Source: Xanthomonas bromi (GTDB taxonomy: Bacteria; Pseudomonadota; Gammaproteobacteria; Xanthomonadales; Xanthomonadaceae). Taken from it: a DNA stretch of 64,000 bases. The stretch spans positions 1 to 64,000 of the forward strand of contig NZ_FLTX01000025.1 in assembly GCF_900092025.1 (NCBI RefSeq). Direction: 5' to 3'. Position numbers and translations under genes: made by a program. Positions 8,418 to 17,141 of the stretch are shown here, piece by piece. Every line of letters begins with the position of its first letter. Position 1 is the first letter of the stretch. The notes under the pieces are model-generated. The model ran no database searches. It saw nothing but the letters and a program-made list of their open reading frames with translations, and was not told the origin of the DNA.

Positions 8418-8812
8418 ATGATGGTGTTGGTCACCGCGCTGCGCATTTCCGGTCCGGCTGGCACAAAGCAGCCAGCGCCGCAGGCATCAGCGACGGCGGC
8501 GCTGGTGCGCGAAGCGGATGCGTTTTTCAAGGGCAGTCGACCGGGCGGTGTGGTGCTGGTGACGCGCGGCAATCAGGTGCTGCTGCGCCAGACCTATGGC
8601 ATGGCGGATATCGAAAAAGGCATCGCCATGCAAGCCAATGCGGTGTTGCGGCTGGCCTCGGTCAGCAAACAACTCACCGCCATCGCGATGTGCAACTGGT
8701 GCAGGCAGGCAAGCTGCGTCTGGACGCCACAGATCAAACATTGAACGGCCCGCTCGCCAAGGTCACGGTGCAGCAGTTGCTGACGCACACCTCGGGCAAC
8801 AAGAATGTCAGC
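8418..8812 (+). pseudogene. beta-lactamase-like serine hydrolase, N-terminal remnant, frameshifted
   Basis: The N-terminal third of a class C beta-lactamase-like serine hydrolase. The first frame gives PGGVVLVTRGNQVLLRQTYG and then SVSKQLTAIAM, which contains the SxxK nucleophile motif. Near 8689 the frame shifts by one missing base (an ATG ATG CAA-like sequence reads ATG TGC AAC), and homology continues in the next frame as QLVQAGKLRLDA..VTVQQLLTHTSGN. After about 8812 similarity stops, so the Tyr motif, the KTG-like motif and the C-terminal two thirds are missing. The gene cannot make an active enzyme. Confidence 0.8.
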
Positions 8813-9709
8813 AGCATCGCGGCGTCGCATGCGACGGCGCGAGGACACCAATGCGCACAGCCGGATGACTGTCGCAGTTGCCGAGCAGCTGTCGTGAAAC
8901 CACGCTGCGGGTGTCGGAATTAAATCCATACCCATGATCACCGGATAATCCCAGATCCCACTGCGGGGCTTTCCCGGTGACATGGAGCCATGCCATTGAG
9001 TTGAAATGCTAGATGCCAGTGCCGGGAAAAGTGCCGGATCCAGTGAATCCAGATCACTTGAGACGATGGATTACGCACAATGGCTAGCCACGCTAGAGCA
9101 CGCCCTATATATTTTTACAGATATACTGTTTAAATATCAGGCCAGCTAGCACACATCAGAATTACTTTAATTTAATCGATTATAAATTCGACAGCAAACG
9201 CCAGAGTCCGTTAGAGCTGCTAACTTGCGCTTGAATTCGCTACACCGGGGAGGGAATCGACCGACATTCGCGATGTGTTTCCCTTATTCCGCCTTACTGT
9301 GGTCGCATTTAGGATTGCCGCCCTCCGAGATTTGTGACGCACTATTGTCGAGTTCGCTCCGACAAAATTGTGCGGTAGGGCCTGCTAGCGCGGTTTTCAT
9401 TCGCTTGGACTATGGAATAAATCAGCGACAGCTATTTCGGTTGATTTTCTCTGAATAGCAACTGTCCATTCAGGTTTTAGAGTTTTTGGATAGCGCCGTT
9501 AAACAATCTCGCAAGCACACGGCCAATGCACGAATGCATTTTCCGGATGGCCGGTAAGTGCATCTCCCCGGGGATGGAGGTGCGGCAGTCAAAGTGAATA
9601 ACCTGTGAAATTAATGCCCGCGTTGGTCATCGCCAGCGCTGGGGACCTCTGCGCCAAATTTTGAATATCCGCTATAGCGGCGCGCCCAATGATCGGAACC
9701 GACAAGCCT
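8813..9709. other. long intergenic region upstream of the autotransporter
   Basis: About 900 bases with no supportable gene. An AT-rich block at roughly 9095-9195, unlike the surrounding base composition, may hold promoter or silencer-bound DNA. A hairpin with an 8-bp stem lies at 9560-9583 (arms GCATCTCC and GGAGGTGC). The promoter of the S8 autotransporter gene is expected in the last few hundred bases, but no clear -35/-10 pair was found. Confidence 0.5.
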
Positions 9710-12457
9710 ATGAATCGCTCGCTGCTCGCAACCACCATCGCCTCCTGCCTCGTCCTGACTGCCTGTGGTGGTGGTGGCGGTGGCGGCAACGTCCGTAGCG
9801 ATCCGCCGCAGAGCACCGTGATTGCACCGGCTCCGACGCCGTCGCCGACGACTCCGCCGCCCGCAGCCGACCCGTTGCCCAAGACCGCGCCGGCGCCGAC
9901 GCCGGCCCCGCCCCGCTACCAGGGTGTGGGCAGCAATCTGTTGGTGCCGACCAATGCGGATCTGGCGCAGCAAGCCGGTGCAAAGGGTAAGGGTGTGAAG
10001 CTGGCAGTGCTGGACGACAATCTGGTGCCGAGCTACGCACCGATCAGCGGCAAGGTCGACAGCTTCAACGATTACACCGCCAGCCCGGGCACGCCGGAGT
10101 CGTCGGCCAATGCCTTGCGCGGTCATGGCACGATTGTGTCCGCGCTGGTGCTGGGCTCCGCGCAGGACGGCTTCGCCGGTGGCGTCGCGCCGGATGCGGA
10201 CCTGTTCTATGCGCGCATCTGCGCCGAAAATTCCTGCGGCACGCAACAGGCCCGCCGCGCTGCGGTGGATCTGGCCGCCGCTGGCGTGCGCATCGCCAAC
10301 CTCTCCATCGGTGCCTCCTATCCGGATGCTGCCGCCAGTGCCAACGCTGCGTTGGCCTGGAAGTACGCACTGACCCCGCTGGTGCAGGCCGACGCGTTGA
10401 TCGTGGCCTCCACCGGTAACGAAGGCGCGGCGGAAGCCTCCTACCCGGCCGCAACGCCGGTGCAGGAAGCCAGCTTGCGCAACAACTGGCTGGCCGTGGG
10501 CGCGATCAATATCGACAGCGCCGGCAACGCCGCCGGCTTGACCAGCTATTCCAATCACTGCGGCGCCGCTGCGCAGTGGTGCCTGGTCGCGCCGGGCAGC
10601 TACACCGCCCCGGCACTGGCCGGCACCGAATTGCAGGGCCAGATCGCCGGCACCTCGTTCTCCACCGCCGCCGTCAGCGGTGTCGCGGCGCAGGTGCTGG
10701 GCGTGTATCCCTGGATGAGCGCCTCCAACCTGCAACAGACCCTGCTGACCACCGCCACCGACCTGGGCGACCCAGGCGTGGACGCGCTGTACGGCTGGGG
10801 CCTGGTCAATGCGGCCAAGGCGATCAAGGGCCCGGGCCAGTTCGCAAGCAACTGGGCAGTCAACGTCACATCCGGGTACGACAGCACGTTCAGCAACGAC
10901 ATCTCCGGTGCGGGCAGCCTGACCAAGAACGGCACCGGCAAACTCACCCTGAGCGGCACCAACACCTATACCGGCGGCACCACCATTCTCGATGGCGTAC
11001 TGTCGCTCACCGGCAGTCTGCGTTCGGATCTTCTGGTGGCCAACTCGGCCACCTTCGAAGCGCGCGGCGGTGTCATCAACGGAAACTACAGCCTTGTCAA
11101 CGCGACCGGTACCACTGCCATCGAGCTGGGCAAGGGCCTCACCGTCACCGGCCAGGCCAGCTTGAAGGGCAATCTGCTGTTGCTGCCGGAAGCGGCCGGC
11201 TACACCGTGGGCAGCACTGAAAAGATCGTCAGGGCCGGCGTCCTGCAAGGCACGTTCGACCGCGTGCAGTACGCCAATAATTTCTTCTGGAACGCGGCGC
11301 TGTCCTACGACCCGACCACCGTCACCGCCACCCTGACCCGCAATGCTTCCGCCGCCAGCGCGCAGGCGGCCGGTGCGCCGCAGTCGGTGGTCAATGGTGC
11401 GAACCAGATCGACGCACTGGTCAAGGTGCTCGATACGCGGGTCGCCTCGGGCGACACCGACAACCTGGGTGGCCTGATCAGCGCCACAGGGTCGCTGATC
11501 GCCGCGTCCGATGCGCAGGTTGCCGCATCGTTGCCGACGCTGGCCGGCCAGGTGCACGGCATCGAGCGCACGCTGGGCTTCCAATCCGCACTCAACGATG
11601 CGCGTGTGGCTGCCGACCGCCTGCCCTATCTGGCCGATACCACCACGCTGACCACCTGGATGCAGGGCAGCTATCTGGACGGCGATCTGAGTCGCAGCGG
11701 TTTCGATGCAGCCGATTACACCCAGCAGGCGACCACCTTCGGCGTGGATCTGCCGATGGGCAACGCCGGCACCATCGTCGGTGCGGCTTTGACCTCTGGT
11801 CAGGACCGTGCGCACATCGCGGCGTCTTCGAGCCGTCTGCGCTCGGACCGTTATGCGATGACGGCGTACCTCTACCAGCCGATTGGCAAGGCGTATCTGT
11901 CGGCGATCGGTTCGTACGGCATGAGCAACGTCGAGACCGAACGCACTGTGCAGGCCGGTAGCATCGGCGAGCGCTTGCAGGACCGTCGCCACGACACCAA
12001 CTGGTCGGCGCGCGCGGAACTCGGCTTGATGCCGCATGCCGGGTTGTCGCCGTTTGTGGCCGCCGGTGTGGTGAGCCAGACCCAGGATGCCTTCAGCGAG
12101 GCGTCGGTGACCGGTCTGGGCTTGAGCGCGAACAGCGACACCCTGCGCGCAGGGTATGGCGAGGTGGGCGTACGCGGTCATCTGGCGCGTGGCAAGTGGG
12201 GCTTCGATGGTCTTGTGGCGTATCGCTCGCTGCTGGGCAACCCGAACTCCGACTTCTCCGCGTGGTTCACCGGCTTACCGGAAGCGCGGTTCAACGTGGC
12301 CGGCGAGCCGGTGTCCAAGCAGTCGCTACGCGCCTCGGTTGGCGTGCGTTACCAGCTCAACGATGCGTTTTCCATCTATGGCAACGTGGGCGCCGAGCGC
12401 AGTCGTTCCGATGCCAACAGCATCAATGCCAACGTCGGTCTGCGCTGGCAGTTCTGA
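9710..12457 (+). CDS. S8 (subtilisin-like) autotransporter protease with lipoprotein-type signal
   Basis: 915-residue type Va autotransporter. The signal peptide ends in LTACGGGGGGG, a lipobox followed by seven glycines, then a Pro/Thr-rich linker to about residue 75. The passenger has subtilisin-family motifs: KLAVLDDNL (Asp region), RGHGTIVSAL (His), STGNEG (oxyanion Asn) and AGTSFSTAAVSG (nucleophile Ser). One autotransporter-associated repeat follows (SLTKNGTGKLTLSGTNTYTG) and then a C-terminal beta-barrel of about 280 residues ending in Phe. The Asp motif differs from the common VIDTG. The start at 9710 is favoured over 9689 because it begins the signal peptide. A hairpin terminator follows at 12531. 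Likely role: surface or self-processing protease. Lipid anchoring is predicted, as in NalP and SphB1 lipo-autotransporters. Confidence 0.92.
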   Translation: MNRSLLATTIASCLVLTACGGGGGGGNVRSDPPQSTVIAPAPTPSPTTPPPAADPLPKTAPAPTPAPPRYQGVGSNLLVPTNADLAQQAGAKGKGVKLAVLDDNLVPSYAPISGKVDSFNDYTASPGTPESSANALRGHGTIVSALVLGSAQDGFAGGVAPDADLFYARICAENSCGTQQARRAAVDLAAAGVRIANLSIGASYPDAAASANAALAWKYALTPLVQADALIVASTGNEGAAEASYPAATPVQEASLRNNWLAVGAINIDSAGNAAGLTSYSNHCGAAAQWCLVAPGSYTAPALAGTELQGQIAGTSFSTAAVSGVAAQVLGVYPWMSASNLQQTLLTTATDLGDPGVDALYGWGLVNAAKAIKGPGQFASNWAVNVTSGYDSTFSNDISGAGSLTKNGTGKLTLSGTNTYTGGTTILDGVLSLTGSLRSDLLVANSATFEARGGVINGNYSLVNATGTTAIELGKGLTVTGQASLKGNLLLLPEAAGYTVGSTEKIVRAGVLQGTFDRVQYANNFFWNAALSYDPTTVTATLTRNASAASAQAAGAPQSVVNGANQIDALVKVLDTRVASGDTDNLGGLISATGSLIAASDAQVAASLPTLAGQVHGIERTLGFQSALNDARVAADRLPYLADTTTLTTWMQGSYLDGDLSRSGFDAADYTQQATTFGVDLPMGNAGTIVGAALTSGQDRAHIAASSSRLRSDRYAMTAYLYQPIGKAYLSAIGSYGMSNVETERTVQAGSIGERLQDRRHDTNWSARAELGLMPHAGLSPFVAAGVVSQTQDAFSEASVTGLGLSANSDTLRAGYGEVGVRGHLARGKWGFDGLVAYRSLLGNPNSDFSAWFTGLPEARFNVAGEPVSKQSLRASVGVRYQLNDAFSIYGNVGAERSRSDANSINANVGLRWQF

Positions 12458-12530
12458 TCGCAGCAATGCAGCCGTGCTGCACGCTACGCACGTGAAGATG
12501 TCACGCACGCTGTTGTGTGACAGATAAAAG

Positions 12531-12557
12531 AAAGGCCCCGGCATGTCCGGGGCCTTT
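12531..12557 (+). terminator. intrinsic terminator after the S8 autotransporter gene
   Basis: Near-perfect stem AAAGGCCCCGG / CCGGGGCCTTT with a 5-base loop. The trailing T run on the plus strand is short, while A-rich sequence on the other side gives a longer run on the minus strand, so it may work in both directions. Confidence 0.6.
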
Positions 12558-12940
12558 GCGTCGATGGTCTCGTGCGACTGCCGAACTGCGGAATGCCTTG
12601 ACTGACACGGCGTGTCGCGCACCGGCCGCGCGCAGACGATACGAAGGTATATCGATGCGATGTCCATGGACTGCCGAAAACGCCTGAAAACCCCTGGTTT
12701 CACGCACTGACGGCTGGCACCATGCACGCCATCGACGCGGCTGCAGCACGCGTCGTCACTGCGCCGGCCCCGATGGCAGGCGCGCAACTTCACTCCTGTG
12801 GCGAGTGCCATGGGTGCGATGCCGATGTCCGCCGCTGCCGGCAGCGAGCGTGCCTCCAATCGCCAATGCGACCGCGGCCGCTGTCGCGCGTCGCTGATCG
12901 CGTGTGCAACGCCTTCCCTCTCCCCCGTTCGAGTCACCGC
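12558..12940. other. intergenic region upstream of the efflux operon
   Basis: About 380 bases before the adaptor gene. Open frames continue through it in phase with the adaptor but lack a good start or homology. The promoter of the efflux operon and a binding site for its response regulator are expected here; none was identified with confidence. Confidence 0.4.
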
Positions 12941-14056
12941 ATGTCGTCCCTCTTCCTGCGTTCTACGCTGGCAGCTGCCTGTGTCGGCAGCCTGCTGGCT
13001 GGCTGCGGTGCCGCGCCGCCGCCGGCTGCTCCACCGCCGCTGCTGATCCACACCAACACGCAGGTGATCGTGCCGGCGCACTCGCCGTTGCGTGCGAGCC
13101 TGCGCGTGCAGGCGGTCCGCAGCCAGACCATCGCCCCGCCGCTGCAGATGCCGGCAGTGATCGAGGTGTTGCCCGAGCGGCTGGTGCGGGTGACGCCGCC
13201 CCTGGCCGGGCGCGTTGTCGCATTGCCCAAGACCCTGGGCGACACGGTGCGTGCCGGCGATGTGCTATGCGTGCTCGATTCGGCCGAACTTGCCAGTGCC
13301 TACAGCGAGGCCGGCAAGGCGAACGCAACGCTGCAACAAGCGCGTCTGGAACTTGCCCGCCAGAAGGCACTAACCGCAGACAGCATTTCAGCCGAACGTG
13401 ATCTGCAGGCAGCGCAGCAGGTCTTCGACAGTGCGCAGAACGAGGCGCGTGCAGCCAGCGATCGGCTTGCCCAGCTGGATGTGGCCGCGCAAGCCGCCTC
13501 GCATCGCCGCTATGCATTGCGTGCACCCATTGCCGGCCGCGTGGTGGAGCTGAATGCCGCGCCGGGCGGCTTCTGGAACGACACCACCGCACCGTTGATG
13601 ACGGTGGCCGATATCTCGCAGGTCTGGCTGACCTCCAGCGTGCCAGAGCGCGAGATCGGCCAGGTCTTCGAAGGGCAGCCGGTCATTGCCAGCCTGGATA
13701 CCTATCCAGGCCAACGCTTCGCCGGGCAGGTGCAACACCTGGACGATTTGCTCGATCCCACCACCCGCACGTTGAAGGTCAGGGTGGCGTTGACTAACCG
13801 CGAAGGCCTGCTCAAGCCCGGCATGTTCGCACGCGCCCAGTTTCAATCGCGTCCACAGCAGGCGTTGATGGTTCCCGACAGCGCGCTTTTGCAGATGGGG
13901 CTATATACGCGGGTATTTGTCGAAACCGCGCCGTTCGTTTATCGCTCGCGCATCGTGGCCACCGGCCGTGCGCTGGATGGGTATACCGAGATCCTGTCCG
14001 GCTTAAAGGCAGGCGAGCGTGTGTTGATCAAGGACGGAGCCTTGCTCAATGATTGA
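12941..14056 (+). CDS. RND efflux periplasmic adaptor (CzcB/CusB-like)
   Basis: 371-residue membrane-fusion protein. The signal peptide has the lipobox LLAGCG, so it is probably lipid-anchored to the inner membrane. After a Pro/Ala linker come the lipoyl half-motif (VTPPLAGRVVALPKTLGDTVRAGDVLCVLDS), a coiled-coil hairpin rich in Ala, Gln and Glu (AYSEAGKANATLQQARLELARQ), the second lipoyl half (YALRAPIAGRVVELNAAPGG) and the beta-barrel domain. It begins an operon: its last 8 bases overlap the pump gene. It should link the RND pump to the outer-membrane channel. No Met- or His-rich metal site is obvious, so the metal is uncertain. Confidence 0.9.
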   Translation: MSSLFLRSTLAAACVGSLLAGCGAAPPPAAPPPLLIHTNTQVIVPAHSPLRASLRVQAVRSQTIAPPLQMPAVIEVLPERLVRVTPPLAGRVVALPKTLGDTVRAGDVLCVLDSAELASAYSEAGKANATLQQARLELARQKALTADSISAERDLQAAQQVFDSAQNEARAASDRLAQLDVAAQAASHRRYALRAPIAGRVVELNAAPGGFWNDTTAPLMTVADISQVWLTSSVPEREIGQVFEGQPVIASLDTYPGQRFAGQVQHLDDLLDPTTRTLKVRVALTNREGLLKPGMFARAQFQSRPQQALMVPDSALLQMGLYTRVFVETAPFVYRSRIVATGRALDGYTEILSGLKAGERVLIKDGALLND

Positions 14057-17000
14057 GTCGATCATCACCACCTGCTTTCAGCGTCGTGGCATCGTCTGGC
14101 TGGTCTTCGCACTGGTGGCGTTATACGGTGCATGGAGCTGGAAGCAGCTGCCGGTCGAAGCCTATCCGGATATCGCAGATGTCACTTCGCAAGTGGTCAC
14201 GCAGGTACCGGGCCTGGGTGCGGAGGAAGTGGAACAGCAGATCACCGTGCCGCTGGAACGTGCGTTGATGGGCACGCCTGGCCTGCATGTGCTGCGCTCG
14301 CGCAGTCTGTTCGCTCTTTCGTTGATCACGTTGGTCTTCGATGACGGGACGGAAGGTTACTTCGCGCGTCAGCGCGTGCTGGAACGCATACAGGCGGTCA
14401 CCCTGCCCTATGGCGCGATTCCCGGGCTCGACCCGTATACCTCCCCCACCGGCGAGATCTATCGCTACACGTTGGAATCGAAAACCCGCAGCTTGCGCGA
14501 GCTGTCGGACCTGCAATTCTGGACGGTGATTCCGCGCCTGCAGAAGGTGCCAGGCGTGGCCGATGTCACCAACTTCGGCGGTCTCACCACGCAGTTTTCC
14601 CTGGCGCTGGAACCGGATCGCCTGACCCGTTACGGGCTGTCGTTGCAGCAGGTCAAGAGCGCCATCACCAGTAACAACGCCGACGGCGGTGGCAGCGTGA
14701 TGGATCGCGGCGAGCAGAGTTACGTGATCCGCGGCATCGGCCTGCTGCACTCGTTGCAGGACATCGGCAACGTGGTGGTGAGCAGCAGCAATGGCGTGCC
14801 GGTGCTGGTCAAGGACCTGGGCGAGGTGCGCTACGACAATGTGGAGCGGCGCGGCATCCTGGGCAAGGACAGCAACCCGGACACCATCGAAGGGATCGCG
14901 CTGCTGCTCAAGGACAGCAACCCCTCGGTGGCGCTGCAAGGCCTCCACAGCGCGGTGCAGGAGCTCAACGACAGCGTGTTGCCCAAGGACGTCAAGGTGG
15001 TGCCGTATCTGGATCGCACCGCGTTGATCGACGCCACGCTGCACACGGTCAGCGCCACGCTCACCGAAGGCATGCTGTTGGTGTGCGTGGTGCTGTTGAT
15101 TTTCCTCGGCAGCCCGCGCGCGGCGGCAATCGTGTCGCTGACCATCCCGCTGTCGCTGTTGATCGCCTTCATCTTCATGCACCACCTCAAGATTCCGGCC
15201 AATCTGCTGTCCTTGGGCGCGATCGACTTCGGCATCCTGGTCGATGGCGCGGTGGTGCTGGTGGAAAACGTCCTGCGCCTGCGCGAAGAAAACAGCGAAC
15301 GTGCGTTGACCGCGCACGATGCGATCGACGCCACCTTGCACGTGGCGCGGCCGATCTTCTTCGGCATGGCGGTGATCGGGTGTGCCTATCTGCCGCTGCT
15401 GGCGTTCGAGCGTATCGAGTACAAGCTGTTTTCGCCGATGGCCTACGCGGTGGGCGCGGCGCTGATCGGTGCGTTGTTGGTGGCATTGACCCTGATTCCC
15501 GCCCTGGCGTGGCTGGCGTTCCGCAAGCCACGCAAGATGCTGCACAACCGCGTATTGGAAACACTGGGGCAGCGCTACCGCGCATTGCTGGAGCGTAGCG
15601 TTGGCCGTCGCGGCTGGTTGTTGGCCTGTGCTGCGCTGGCGTTGTGCGTGCTGGCGGTGCTGGGTGGCAGCATTGGTCGCGATTTCCTGCCGTATATCGA
15701 TGAAGGCTCGCTGTGGCTGCAGGTACAGATGCCGCCAGGCATCACCCTGGACAAGGCGGCGAGCATGGCCAACGCCTTGCGCAAGGCCACGCTGGAATTT
15801 CCCGAGGTGTCGTACGTGGTAACCCAGACCGGGCGCAACGACGATGGCACCGACTACTGGACGCCTTCGCACATCGAAGCGAGCGTCGGCCTGCGCCCGT
15901 ACAGGCAGTGGCCATCGGGCATGGACAAGCAGGCGCTGATCGCTGCGCTCGGCGCGCGCTATGCACAGATGCCAGGCTACACGGTCAGCATGATGCAACC
16001 GATGATCGACGGCGTGCAGGACAAGCTCTCCGGCGCGCACAGCGATCTGACCGTCAAGGTGTTCGGCGACGATCTGCAGCAGGTACGTGGCGTTGCCGAC
16101 CAGGTGGCCGCAGCCTTGCACAAGGTCCCGGGAGCTGCGGACATCGCCGTGGATGTGGAGCCGCCCTTGCCCAACCTGCAGGTACGTTTCGACCGCGAGG
16201 CGGCGGCACGCTATGGCATCAACGCGGCCGATGTGTCGGACCTGATTTCCACCGGCATCGGCGGCAGCCCGATCGGGCAGATGTATCTCGGCGAGAAGAG
16301 CTACGACCTCACCGTGCGCTTTCCGCAACGGTATCGCAACGATCCGCAGGCGATCGGTGCGTTGCGCTTGCGTACTGCCACCGGTGCCGAGCTACCGCTA
16401 TCGGCAGTGGCCAGCATCGAGACCACCAGCGGTCAGAGCGTGATCGTGCGTGAGATGGGGAGGCGCAACATCATCGTGCGGCTCAACGTGCGCGGGCGCG
16501 ATCTGTCCAGTTTCCTGAGCGATGCGCAGGCCACGCTCGCGCGGCAGGTGCGCCTCGACCCGCAACACATGCAGTTGGTGTGGGGCGGCCAGTTCGAAAA
16601 CCTGCAGCGTGCCCAGGCCCGCTTGCTGGTGGTGCTGCCGACCACCTTGTGCATCATGTTCGTGCTGTTGTTCGGCGCGTTCGGCAACCTGCGCCAGCCA
16701 ACATTGGTGCTGGCCGCCGTGCCGCTGGCCATGATCGGTGGGCTGGCCGCATTGCACTTACGCGGGATGACGCTCAACGTCTCCAGTGCGGTGGGCTTCA
16801 TCGCCTTGTTCGGCGTGGCGGTCTTGAACGCGGTGCTGATGCTGGCGCAGATCAACCGATTGCGTCAGGACGCCGGCATGGCATTGCGCGAGGCGGTGGT
16901 GGCCGGCGCGGTGAGCCGCATGCGTCCGGTGCTGATGACCGCGACGGTGGCAGCACTTGGCCTGGCACCGGCGATGCTCGCCACCGGCCTGGGCAGCGAT

Positions 17001-17141
17001 GTGCAACGCCCGTTGGCCACGGTGGTGGTTGGCGGGTTGGTCACCGCCACGGTGCTCACGCTGGTGTTGTTGCCATCGCTGTACTACCTGATGGAAGCCT
17101 TCGTCGCAACGCGTCGGGGCCGCCAGGAGACAACCGCATGA
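14049..17141 (+). CDS. heavy-metal efflux RND pump (CzcA/CusA family)
   Basis: 1030-residue inner-membrane proton-driven transporter, the usual length for the HME-RND family. The N-terminal helix is followed by YPDIADVTSQVVTQVPGLGAEEVEQQITVPLE, standard for CzcA/CusA. The TM4 motif AIDFGILVDGAVVLVENV carries the Asp and Glu residues of the proton relay, which separates it from the drug-exporting HAE group. A second half repeats the porter domain and six-helix layout. The start overlaps the adaptor gene and the stop overlaps the outer-membrane channel gene (ATGA). By family it exports a divalent or monovalent metal (Co/Zn/Cd, Cu/Ag or Ni); sequence reading alone does not decide which. Confidence 0.93.
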   Translation: MIESIITTCFQRRGIVWLVFALVALYGAWSWKQLPVEAYPDIADVTSQVVTQVPGLGAEEVEQQITVPLERALMGTPGLHVLRSRSLFALSLITLVFDDGTEGYFARQRVLERIQAVTLPYGAIPGLDPYTSPTGEIYRYTLESKTRSLRELSDLQFWTVIPRLQKVPGVADVTNFGGLTTQFSLALEPDRLTRYGLSLQQVKSAITSNNADGGGSVMDRGEQSYVIRGIGLLHSLQDIGNVVVSSSNGVPVLVKDLGEVRYDNVERRGILGKDSNPDTIEGIALLLKDSNPSVALQGLHSAVQELNDSVLPKDVKVVPYLDRTALIDATLHTVSATLTEGMLLVCVVLLIFLGSPRAAAIVSLTIPLSLLIAFIFMHHLKIPANLLSLGAIDFGILVDGAVVLVENVLRLREENSERALTAHDAIDATLHVARPIFFGMAVIGCAYLPLLAFERIEYKLFSPMAYAVGAALIGALLVALTLIPALAWLAFRKPRKMLHNRVLETLGQRYRALLERSVGRRGWLLACAALALCVLAVLGGSIGRDFLPYIDEGSLWLQVQMPPGITLDKAASMANALRKATLEFPEVSYVVTQTGRNDDGTDYWTPSHIEASVGLRPYRQWPSGMDKQALIAALGARYAQMPGYTVSMMQPMIDGVQDKLSGAHSDLTVKVFGDDLQQVRGVADQVAAALHKVPGAADIAVDVEPPLPNLQVRFDREAAARYGINAADVSDLISTGIGGSPIGQMYLGEKSYDLTVRFPQRYRNDPQAIGALRLRTATGAELPLSAVASIETTSGQSVIVREMGRRNIIVRLNVRGRDLSSFLSDAQATLARQVRLDPQHMQLVWGGQFENLQRAQARLLVVLPTTLCIMFVLLFGAFGNLRQPTLVLAAVPLAMIGGLAALHLRGMTLNVSSAVGFIALFGVAVLNAVLMLAQINRLRQDAGMALREAVVAGAVSRMRPVLMTATVAALGLAPAMLATGLGSDVQRPLATVVVGGLVTATVLTLVLLPSLYYLMEAFVATRRGRQETTA

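Noticed and set aside
9095-9195. AT-rich block considered as an insertion-sequence or prophage remnant.
   Set aside because: No transposase or integrase fragment, terminal inverted repeats or target duplication could be found around it.
9560-9583. Hairpin with an 8-bp stem upstream of the S8 autotransporter gene.
   Set aside because: No T run, no known riboswitch pattern and no shared motif with the leader of the nitrate operon; it could be chance in high-GC sequence.
9611-12181. 856-codon minus-strand frame opposite the S8 autotransporter.
   Set aside because: Antisense shadow. The plus strand has a full set of protease and beta-barrel motifs; the minus frame is Arg/His/Gly/Gln-rich and has no recognisable domain.
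14121-16328. 735-codon minus-strand frame opposite the RND pump.
   Set aside because: Same reason: His/Gln/Arg-rich product without any motif, opposite a clear transporter gene.
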